From NCBI RefSeq assembly GCF_000218485.1, contig NZ_AFPB01000147.1, positions 1 through 64,000 of the forward strand: 64,000 nucleotides of DNA, given 5' to 3'. This document shows, one piece after another, positions 53,516-61,195 of the stretch (its first letter is position 1; each line of letters begins with the position of its first letter). The DNA comes from Aquimarina agarivorans (GTDB taxonomy: Bacteria > Bacteroidota > Bacteroidia > Flavobacteriales > Flavobacteriaceae). Below the pieces are notes generated by a model. It did no database searches, was not told where the DNA came from, and saw nothing but the letters and a program-made list of their open reading frames with translations. A program made the position numbers and the translations under genes.

Positions 53516-55753
53516 TTAATTAACACTGGTATTGCCAAATTCATCGAGTAATTTGTGAACTTGAGTGGTGTTTTCAACATAATAATTGGCAATGGTTTTT
53601 TTAAGCCCTACTTTAACTGTATGTGTTTGTTCTGGCAGTTCTTTAAACATAAACTCATCGGTCCAGTCATCACCAATAGCAAAAATAAAATCATACGTTT
53701 TGTTTAGTAGCATTTTATTGGCAGATCGTCCTTTGTTAACACCACTTATTTTAATTTCTAGTACTTTATCACCTTCTAATATTTCTAAGTTATGATTGGC
53801 TATTAAATCCTGTATGGTGCTTTGTAATTCATTGGCGCGTCTTTGTCCTAAGTCTGGATCTGTGTTCCTGTAGTGCCATGCTAATGAAAATGCTTTTTCT
53901 TCAATCAATGAACCAGGTGTACGGTCCATAAAACGTTCCAAGATTGGCAATATAACGCCAAACCAATCATTGTTTAAGGCTTCTAGCATTTCCCAATCTT
54001 TTTCGCCATCTTTAAGCCAAGCACCGTGCTCAGTAATTAGGGTGTAATTTTTATGAGCAAACCATTTATTAAAGGTATATTTATCCCTTCCGGTAATTAG
54101 AATGAGGTCAGTTTTTGGATCATTATGTACCTTATCCAGTAAATCAAAAATTGCTTCAGTAGGTTTTGCATTTTCAGGAATTTTTTGAAAAGCAGCTAAA
54201 GTGCCATCGTAATCAAAAAATAACAATCGCTTTTCAGCATTTTTATACTTTTCAAGCAATTGTTCTTTGCGGTGGGGAGTTAATTTTTTAATTTTATCTT
54301 CTTTATGTTTGGAAGTAGATTCTTCTAAAGATTCAATAAAATCGCTAGCCCAACGTTCCACATTATAGCGTTTCAATCGCTTTTGTAATCCTTTGTTTCG
54401 TTCTATTTGTTCCTCTTTAGGCATTTCTAAAGCCATTTTCAAGGTATCTGAAACTTCTTCAAAGTTATTCGGATTAATGAGTAATGTTTCGCTCATTTCT
54501 TTTGAAGCTCCTGTCATTTCACTTAATATCAAAACACCAGTTTTATCTTCGCGACAAGCAATATATTCTTTAGCTACTAAATTCATACCATCCCTTAACG
54601 GGGTTAATAAGGCGACATCGCATGAGGTGTATAAATCAATTAAATTATCAAACGGGAGGGAACGGTAAAAATACCAAATAGGCGTCCAGCTAATTTCGGA
54701 AAATTTACCATTTATACGCCCCACAAGTTGGTCTACTTCGTTTTTTAATAATTGATACTGCGGAACATTTGAGCGCGATGGAACTGCAAGCATTACCAAA
54801 CGCACTTTTCCCTTAAACTCTGGATATTTTTCCAAAAAATACTCAAACGCTAATAGCCTGTTTGGTATTCCTTTAGTGTAATCTAATCGGTCAATACTTA
54901 GAATAAGCTTAGTATCGGGAGATTCATCAAGGTGTTTGTCAATTTCAACCTGAACTTCGCTTTTGTCTTTTTGTTTAAGTTTATTGTTTTCTTTAGCAGC
55001 GTTTGCAAATTTGTCGTAATCGATACCCATGGGGAAAGAATCAACACAAACGTTTTTATCTTCTAAAATTACGTTATTAAAATCTAAGCTTAATCCAAGT
55101 AAACGCTGGACTGAACTTAAAAAATGACGTTCATACTCATAAGTGTGGAAACCGAGTAGATCGGCGCCAAGCATGCCTTCTAAAATTTCTTCACGCCACG
55201 GTAATGTCCTAAAAACTTCGTATGAAGGGAAAGGAATGTGTAAAAAGAATCCAATTTTAATATCCGGTTTTTTAGCTCTGATTAATTGAGGAAGCAATAG
55301 TAATTGGTAGTCATGAATCCAAACAGTGTCATCATCATTTAAATTTTCCAAAACAACATCGGCAAATTTTTGATTTACTTGTTTGTAAATTTCCCAATCG
55401 GGTTTTTCAAATTCAGCATATTCCATAAAATAATGGAAAAGGGGCCAAATGGTTTTATTGCTAAAGCCATAATAAAAACCATCAATATCAGTACTTGTTA
55501 AGTTTACGGGAACACATTGGTGTGCTTCTAAGCTTTTTTTAACTTTATTTTTAAGATCATCGTTCAAATCTTCATCAGTAAGTCCGCTCCAACCGATCCA
55601 AATACCATTACTATCTTTATGGACTGACTTCATTCCTGTTGCCAATCCACCAATACTTGGGGTTGCATTGATGTTATTTTTGTCAATTTCTAACTGAACA
55701 GGGAGTCTGTTTGATATTATAATAGTTTTACTTATAGAATGATCAGTATTCAT
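53516..55753 (-). CDS. Bifunctional trehalose-6-phosphate synthase / phosphatase
   Basis: The 745-residue fusion makes trehalose from UDP-glucose and glucose-6-phosphate. The N-terminal ~470 residues are an OtsA-type GT20 synthase (IIISNRLPVQLE, GGLATGMKSV near 35, HDYQLLLLP near 145, DRLDYTKGIPNRLLAFE near 285, EYIACR near 395). The C-terminal part is an OtsB-type HAD phosphatase (FFDYDGTLA near 512, ITGRDKYTF near 555, GDDWTDEFMF near 705). It is divergently transcribed from the GH15 gene across 76 nt. Trehalose commonly protects against osmotic and drying stress. The two joined domains match the common Bacteroidota fusion. Confidence 0.93.
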   Translation of the reverse strand: MNTDHSISKTIIISNRLPVQLEIDKNNINATPSIGGLATGMKSVHKDSNGIWIGWSGLTDEDLNDDLKNKVKKSLEAHQCVPVNLTSTDIDGFYYGFSNKTIWPLFHYFMEYAEFEKPDWEIYKQVNQKFADVVLENLNDDDTVWIHDYQLLLLPQLIRAKKPDIKIGFFLHIPFPSYEVFRTLPWREEILEGMLGADLLGFHTYEYERHFLSSVQRLLGLSLDFNNVILEDKNVCVDSFPMGIDYDKFANAAKENNKLKQKDKSEVQVEIDKHLDESPDTKLILSIDRLDYTKGIPNRLLAFEYFLEKYPEFKGKVRLVMLAVPSRSNVPQYQLLKNEVDQLVGRINGKFSEISWTPIWYFYRSLPFDNLIDLYTSCDVALLTPLRDGMNLVAKEYIACREDKTGVLILSEMTGASKEMSETLLINPNNFEEVSDTLKMALEMPKEEQIERNKGLQKRLKRYNVERWASDFIESLEESTSKHKEDKIKKLTPHRKEQLLEKYKNAEKRLLFFDYDGTLAAFQKIPENAKPTEAIFDLLDKVHNDPKTDLILITGRDKYTFNKWFAHKNYTLITEHGAWLKDGEKDWEMLEALNNDWFGVILPILERFMDRTPGSLIEEKAFSLAWHYRNTDPDLGQRRANELQSTIQDLIANHNLEILEGDKVLEIKISGVNKGRSANKMLLNKTYDFIFAIGDDWTDEFMFKELPEQTHTVKVGLKKTIANYYVENTTQVHKLLDEFGNTSVN

Positions 55754-55829
55754 TTTTCTTGTTATTTGTTTTTGTTAAATTACGCCAAATTAAAGAACCT
55801 GAATAACGCATTCAATAGAATTTTAGCCT

Positions 55830-57632
55830 ATGACAAATTTGAATTATGGAATTATTGGAAACTGCCAAAGCGCGGCATTAATTTCCAAAACGGGGTCGCT
55901 GGAATGGTGCTGCTTACCAAACTTTGATTCAGCTTCAGCTTTTGCGAAAATTTTAGATAAAGACAAAGGAGGAAGCTTTGATGTAATTACAACAGAGGAC
56001 TATAAATGTTCACAAAAATATATTGACAAAACAAACATATTAGTTACCGAGTGGGATAATGGGAGTGATGCCTTTGAATTTATTGATTTTATGCCAAGGT
56101 ATAAAGATGAAGATAAAACACATTATACACCACCCGATATAGTACGCTATGTAAAATTGTTGCGTGGGAAGCCAAAGTTTAAAGTAAACTATAACCCAAA
56201 ATTGAACTATGCCAAAGGGGAAACTGAGGTTGGAATAAAGGACAATTGCATCAAAGCAACTTACTACAATGAAACTTATGAATCTTTGTTTATGTATTGT
56301 AGTTTTGATCATAATCAGGTGTTGAATGGAGAGGAAATAACCTTAACAGGAGATGGTTATTTTTTAATAAGTTACCATGAAAAGTTACTAAATCAGTCCA
56401 TTGATAGGGAATTTTTGAAATTGGAACGCACTCGTGTGTATTGGAGGAATTGGTCTGAAAAAACCACGTCATACAATTATTATAATGATGAAATTTTACG
56501 TAGTGCTTTGGTATTGAAATTGCTGAGTTATGAAAATTCAGGAGCAGTGTTAGCCGCCGCCACTACATCCTTACCAGAAACTATAGGAGAGGTGCGAAAC
56601 TGGGATTACCGTTTTTGTTGGATTCGGGATGCATCTATGGTTATTAAAGTAATATCCGATTTAGGGCATTCAAGGGTTGCTAAGCGTTTTTTGGAATTTA
56701 TAATCAGTGTAGTACCTATAAAGGATGAGAAAATCCAGATTATGTACGGAATTAATGGTCAAAAGAATTTAACTGAGGAAATTTTAGATCATTTAGATGG
56801 CTACAAGGGATCCAAGCCAGTACGTATAGGCAATGCTGCTTATGAGCAAAAGCAAAACGATATTTATGGAATTTTGATGGATGTGATTCATCAGCAATTT
56901 TTGCAGTTTAAAAACACCTTAAGCAACAGTGAGGAGTTATGGACTTTGAGTAAGAGTATTATTAATATTGTGAAAAAAAACTGGCAAAAATCGGATAAGG
57001 GCATTTGGGAATTTAGAACGGAAGAGCGCCATTTTACTTTTTCTAAATTATTGTGTTGGGTAGCCGTGGATCGTGCTATTAAAATAGCCAAACTTATTGG
57101 TAAGGAGGCAGATCACGATAAGTGGATTAATCTACGTAATGAAATACATGACGATATTTATAACAATGCCTGGAATGAAGAAATACAAGCATACACTCAG
57201 TCCTACGGATCAAAGGATTTAGATGCTTCTACTTTACTTATGGAAAGCTACGGATTTATTGAAGCTAAAGATCCTAGGTTTGTAAGAACAGTATTAGCTA
57301 CGGAAAAGGAATTGTGTAATGAAGGTTTAATGTATCGTTACAAGAATAAAGATGATTTTGGGTTGCCATCATCATCATTTACAATTTGTACTTTTTGGAT
57401 GATTAATAGTTTGTATAAAATAGGCGAGCGTAAAAAGGCGAAGAAAAACTTTGATGAACTATTATCCTATAGTAATCATTTAGGGTTGTTTAGTGAAGAT
57501 ATTGATTTTAAATCGAAACGATTATTAGGTAATTTTCCGCAAGCATATTCACATTTAGCATTAATTGAAACTGCAATTAATTTTTCAGGTGGTTTTACTG
57601 AAGAAGAAGAATTAATGTCTGCAATACATTAA
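55830..57632 (+). CDS. Glycoside hydrolase family 15 protein (glucoamylase or trehalase type)
   Basis: This 600-residue cytoplasmic protein has the GH15 layout: the N-terminal GNCQSAALISKTGSLEWCCLPNFD, a beta-rich first third, and the catalytic (alpha/alpha)6 barrel beginning ETIGEVRNWDYRFCWIRDAS near residue 250. Later come the FRTEERHFTFSKLLCWVAVDRA and EGLMYRYKNKDDFGLPSSSF segments. Members hydrolyse alpha-glucosides; some are trehalases. Its divergent position next to the trehalose synthase makes trehalose breakdown a likely role, but sequence does not separate it from glucoamylase. Confidence 0.85.
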   Translation: MTNLNYGIIGNCQSAALISKTGSLEWCCLPNFDSASAFAKILDKDKGGSFDVITTEDYKCSQKYIDKTNILVTEWDNGSDAFEFIDFMPRYKDEDKTHYTPPDIVRYVKLLRGKPKFKVNYNPKLNYAKGETEVGIKDNCIKATYYNETYESLFMYCSFDHNQVLNGEEITLTGDGYFLISYHEKLLNQSIDREFLKLERTRVYWRNWSEKTTSYNYYNDEILRSALVLKLLSYENSGAVLAAATTSLPETIGEVRNWDYRFCWIRDASMVIKVISDLGHSRVAKRFLEFIISVVPIKDEKIQIMYGINGQKNLTEEILDHLDGYKGSKPVRIGNAAYEQKQNDIYGILMDVIHQQFLQFKNTLSNSEELWTLSKSIINIVKKNWQKSDKGIWEFRTEERHFTFSKLLCWVAVDRAIKIAKLIGKEADHDKWINLRNEIHDDIYNNAWNEEIQAYTQSYGSKDLDASTLLMESYGFIEAKDPRFVRTVLATEKELCNEGLMYRYKNKDDFGLPSSSFTICTFWMINSLYKIGERKKAKKNFDELLSYSNHLGLFSEDIDFKSKRLLGNFPQAYSHLALIETAINFSGGFTEEEELMSAIH

Positions 57633-57668
57633 TACTAATCAGAGAGGTACAGGTACAACCCAATATGA

Positions 57669-57712
57669 AACAGAAAAGCTACCTAAATATTAGGTAGCTT
57701 TTCTGTTTTTAT
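57669..57712. terminator. Bidirectional terminator between the GH15 gene and fbp
   Basis: Perfect 18-bp inverted repeat (57669-57686 and 57690-57707, 3-nt loop), with a T-run on the + side, between two convergent genes. Confidence 0.85.
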
Positions 57713-57729
57713 TTATGTTAGAAATGGTA

Positions 57730-58734
57730 TTAAGATTTGCTCATAAAATCTTCCACCTTTTTAACCATATTTTTACTTCCACAAATAAATGGAATGCGTT
57801 GGTGAAGTTCAGTAGGCTTAATATCCAAAATACGTTTGTAGCCATCACTGGCAGCACCGCCAGCTTGTTCAGCAATAAAAGCTATAGGGTTACATTCATA
57901 AAGCAAGCGTAATTTTCCATCAGGTAATTTTGATGAACTGGAATACATATAAACTCCACCTCGTATCATATTCCTGTGTATATCACTTACTAATGATCCT
58001 AAATACCTTGAGGTGTAAGGCCTGTCTTCTTTTTCCTCCTGGCAATATTTGATGTAATTTTTTATTCCTTGTGGAAATTGTAAATAATGCCCTTCGTTTA
58101 CTGAGTAGATATGACCATCTTCTGGAAATGTCATTTCAGGATGCGACAAATAATATGTGCCTAACGCAGGACTTAGTGAAAAACCATTTACTCCATTACC
58201 CGTGGTGTATACTAATATGGTGGAAGTACCATAAATAATATATCCAGCAGCAACTTGCAAATTACCAGGTTGCAAAAAATCTTCCATGGATACTGGCGTA
58301 CCTACAGGAGTTACTCTTCGATAAATGGAAAAAATTGTACCTACCGAAATATTGACATCAATATTAGAACTGCCATCCAAAGGATCCATTAAAAGCACGT
58401 ACTTGTTACTATGGTCTTTATTTTGACCTTTAATGGTAATAAATTCGTCATTTTCCTCGGAAGCTATTCCGCAAACAATTTCTCTATTAATTAATGAATT
58501 TATAAAAGTTTTGTTAGCAAATACATCAAGTTTTTGTTGCGCTTCACCTTGTACATTTGTCTCACCTGCAGCACCCGTAATATCTACCAAGCCAGCTTTA
58601 TTAACTTCATGATTTACCACTTTTGCTGCTAGTCTTATAGAATTTATAAGCCTAGATAATTCTCCGTTAGCATACGGGAAATCTCCCTGTTTTTCAATAA
58701 TAAATTCTCCAAGGGTCAAGCTTTTGTGTGGCAT
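57730..58734 (-). CDS. fbp: Fructose-1,6-bisphosphatase class 1
   Basis: This enzyme hydrolyses fructose-1,6-bisphosphate in gluconeogenesis. The 334-residue protein has the metal-binding [12 protein letters not shown] motif (about 113-124), the [16 protein letters not shown] and GGVYMYSS stretches in the substrate site and the [14 protein letters not shown] motif near the C-terminus. Length is normal. It is convergent with the GH15 gene. Confidence 0.95.
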   Translation of the reverse strand: MPHKSLTLGEFIIEKQGDFPYANGELSRLINSIRLAAKVVNHEVNKAGLVDITGAAGETNVQGEAQQKLDVFANKTFINSLINREIVCGIASEENDEFITIKGQNKDHSNKYVLLMDPLDGSSNIDVNISVGTIFSIYRRVTPVGTPVSMEDFLQPGNLQVAAGYIIYGTSTILVYTTGNGVNGFSLSPALGTYYLSHPEMTFPEDGHIYSVNEGHYLQFPQGIKNYIKYCQEEKEDRPYTSRYLGSLVSDIHRNMIRGGVYMYSSSSKLPDGKLRLLYECNPIAFIAEQAGGAASDGYKRILDIKPTELHQRIPFICGSKNMVKKVEDFMSKS

Positions 58735-58932
58735 AAAAATAAAAAAGTATGGCTAAAAGTTAAAATGTATAATACGTATCGAAAGCTAATTTTTACATAT
58801 TCAATAAATACTTAATTGCATAATATACAATATTAATCTATTTTTTTTAAGGTAATCTAAATTTATATTGCTAAAATTTAGAATTTTTTAAATTATTAAA
58901 TATGTTATGTGCTGTAAAAACTAAATTGATTT

Positions 58933-59385
58933 TTAGCTTCCCATTTGGTGAGTATGAGGTTTTTTAAACAACTGCATGTAGGTAAGTGTCAATATTACTG
59001 AAGTTGCCATCCCCATCACAAATACTGAAAATATGGTTAGGGCAGATAGTACAGGAATACTCATATGCCAATATCCAAACATTTCTTGAATATATTCTGG
59101 ATTCAGTACATAACTATAAATAGCAAAAAAACCAGTGAAAATTATGGTGGAATTCATCCCGGTTAACAAACTGATCTGAAAGCCATCTTGATAACTTAAA
59201 TCTTTATTTTGTTTGTTCTTATATAATTGTAGCGAAATAAAAATTCCTGCCGCCATTATTACTCCATTTATTAAACTATAAATTGGCTCAGTATGCAAAT
59301 CTAAAGAAGCAAAAATTAAAAAAGATACAATAAGTAAGATTGAAATGAATATTCCGAAAATTAAAGGGTGTTTTTTATTTCCCAT
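58933..59385 (-). CDS. DUF4199 membrane protein
   Basis: The 150-residue protein has four predicted membrane spans (near 10-30, 37-55, 75-95, 108-138) and the YQDGFQISLLTGMNSTI pattern between spans two and three, typical of the Bacteroidota DUF4199 family. Function is unknown. A palindrome lies about 90 nt upstream. Confidence 0.75.
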   Translation of the reverse strand: MGNKKHPLIFGIFISILLIVSFLIFASLDLHTEPIYSLINGVIMAAGIFISLQLYKNKQNKDLSYQDGFQISLLTGMNSTIIFTGFFAIYSYVLNPEYIQEMFGYWHMSIPVLSALTIFSVFVMGMATSVILTLTYMQLFKKPHTHQMGS

Positions 59386-59472
59386 AGTATGAATTTTTTA
59401 GTTAAAACAATTATTTGATATTATTTCATACAGCAATGAAAATTAAATATAGTAAGCTTTACTCGATATATT

Positions 59473-59491
59473 TTAAGTAAGTATTACTTAA
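59473..59491. promoter_or_regulatory. Palindrome upstream of the DUF4199 gene, possible operator
   Basis: TTAAGTAA-GTA-TTACTTAA, an 8-bp-arm palindrome in the 350-nt gap between two divergent genes. It could be an operator or chance in AT-rich sequence. The rest of this gap shows nothing else clear. Confidence 0.25.
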
Positions 59492-59735
59492 TTAATTTTA
59501 ATTATCTTATATGTAAATGATATTTTATTTCTTACAAAGATGCCAAATTACACAGGTAAGCACATTGCATAATTTTTAGATAGTTTTGTAAAATTTTTAG
59601 TTATACTGTTGGAATTAAACTAGTTTGTGGTGCGTGTAAAAAGTAGAAAGATTACTCTTTTGTGTTAAAGTTAAAATCAAATGCACGCATACTATTATTT
59701 AGTTGATAGTACATTTACTTTTAAACACAAATATT

Positions 59736-60185
59736 ATGAAGTCAAATACCGAAAAAGTAAAAAACCAATTAAATAGTTTAATTCAAAGTACGCATGATGC
59801 TATTGATGGATTTAGAACCGCAGCTGAAAACGTAAATGATCAAAAAATTGTTGATTATTTTATAGGAAGGATGAATGAGCGAAAGGTTTTTTTAGAAGAT
59901 TTAAAGCAGGAGTTAATTGATTTGGGGGAAGAATATAACGAAACTGGAAGTGTTGGTGGGGTAGTGCATCGAGTATGGATGGATATTAAAGCAACGTTTT
60001 CTTCTAATAATGAAGACCAGATAATAAAAGAAGTGGTCAAAGGGGAAAAAGAAGCAGTGAAACACTACAAGCAAATTTTAAATGACGATTACTTGCCTAT
60101 GAGTAGTAAATTGTTATTAAGGGAGCAAATTACCAGCGTTGAAAAAAGTCTTGGCAATGCCATAGTAATGGAGAGCTTGAGTTAA
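59736..60185 (+). CDS. DUF2383 (PA2169-like) four-helix protein
   Basis: The 149-residue, all-helical protein, started at ATG 59736 after an A-rich leader, resembles the PA2169/DUF2383 ferritin-like bundle family (helices with LIQSTHDAIDGFRTAAEN and a GGVVHRVWMDIKATF segment near 78). These are often stress-linked; function is unknown. An in-frame TTG 33 nt upstream is less likely. Confidence 0.75.
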   Translation: MKSNTEKVKNQLNSLIQSTHDAIDGFRTAAENVNDQKIVDYFIGRMNERKVFLEDLKQELIDLGEEYNETGSVGGVVHRVWMDIKATFSSNNEDQIIKEVVKGEKEAVKHYKQILNDDYLPMSSKLLLREQITSVEKSLGNAIVMESLS

Positions 60186-60233
60186 TAAGATTAAGTTTTT
60201 TATTTTGTGAATATCTAATTTGTAAAATTAAAT

Positions 60234-60260
60234 TTGTGCCTTTGTAATCATTTATATTTG
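60234..60260 (+). promoter_or_regulatory. Promoter for the DUF4494 gene
   Basis: TTG (60234-60236), 16 nt, then TATATTTG (60253-60260), a perfect -7 box. It puts the start of transcription near 60266, about 23 nt before the ATG. Confidence 0.55.
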
Positions 60261-60288
60261 TCGCCCTTATCATCTATAAATTTAAAAC

Positions 60289-60831
60289 ATGAGCGTAACT
60301 TGGTACGAGTGCAAAGTAAAATATAGAAAAACAGTAGAATCAGGCGAGCAAAAAGTAGTAACGGAAGCCTATTTGCTAGATGCCATATCATATACTGAAG
60401 CGGAAGCACGTATTAATGAAGAAATGTCCGCTTACATCGGCGAAGAATTTAAAATAACAAATATTAAAGTAGCTAATTATTCTGAAATTCATCCTGTTGA
60501 AAACTCAGATCGCTGGTTTAAGTCCAAAGTATCTTTAATAGCTTTTGATGAAGAAAGTGGGAAAGAAAGAAAATCGAACATTTATATTTTAGTACAAGCT
60601 AATGATTTAAAAGAAGCTTTTGATAACACAAATGCAGCAATGAAAGGAACAACAGGGGATTATACCATTCCAGCTATTGCAGAATCGCCTATTTTGGATG
60701 TATTTCCTTATTTTTCTGATGAGGTGGTAACGGATGAAAATGTTTCAACATCAAATGAAGAAACATTAATTACTGAACATGTTACAGAAGAGGCGATTTC
60801 AAGTAAAGAAGAAAATGTGTCATTAGAATAA
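60289..60831 (+). CDS. DUF4494 family protein
   Basis: This 180-residue cytoplasmic protein has the DUF4494 start WYECKVKYRKTVESGEQKV and two repeated halves, each ending in an aspartate/alanine-rich helix (AEARINEEMSAYI and LKEAFDNTNAAMKG). The last ~40 residues are an acidic Ser/Thr/Glu tail. Function is unknown; the family is common in Bacteroidota. Confidence 0.85.
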   Translation: MSVTWYECKVKYRKTVESGEQKVVTEAYLLDAISYTEAEARINEEMSAYIGEEFKITNIKVANYSEIHPVENSDRWFKSKVSLIAFDEESGKERKSNIYILVQANDLKEAFDNTNAAMKGTTGDYTIPAIAESPILDVFPYFSDEVVTDENVSTSNEETLITEHVTEEAISSKEENVSLE

Positions 60832-61148
60832 GATGTAAATTTTATAGTTCGTTGTTTTTATTTTTAAAGTTAGAAGTAAAAACATCATTTCAAATGGATA
60901 ATTTGTATAGAAAAGCTCGTTAGCGATGGACTCAAAAGCCAGTTCAGTCCAGGATAGATAAATAGAGCTCGTCTGAAAAATACTCCTTGCGTATCACAGG
61001 AACTCATTTATCAGTTTGTATTTGAAGTGTCAAATGAAAAAGAATCATTTTAAACAGGAAATTTGATGCTAGAGATGGTAAATAAGCTAGGAAACTAACA
61101 ATTTTTTGAAGTAAAAAGCTACAAAGCATAAAATAGCTCTAAATAAAA
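60832..61148. other. 317-nt gap without a clear gene
   Basis: No complete frame. A minus-strand stretch around 60900-61030 reads protein-like across several stops, which could be a decayed gene, but it is not recognisable. Confidence 0.25.
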
Positions 61149-61186
61149 AAAGGCTGTCTAAATTTTTAGACAGCCTTTCTTTTTAT
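61149..61186. terminator. Terminator beside the surface mosaic protein
   Basis: AAAGGCTGTCTAA and TTAGACAGCCTTT form a 13-bp stem with a short T loop, followed by T-runs on both strands. It lies 10 nt past the stop of the minus-strand gene. Confidence 0.8.
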
Positions 61187-61195
61187 GATTATTAA

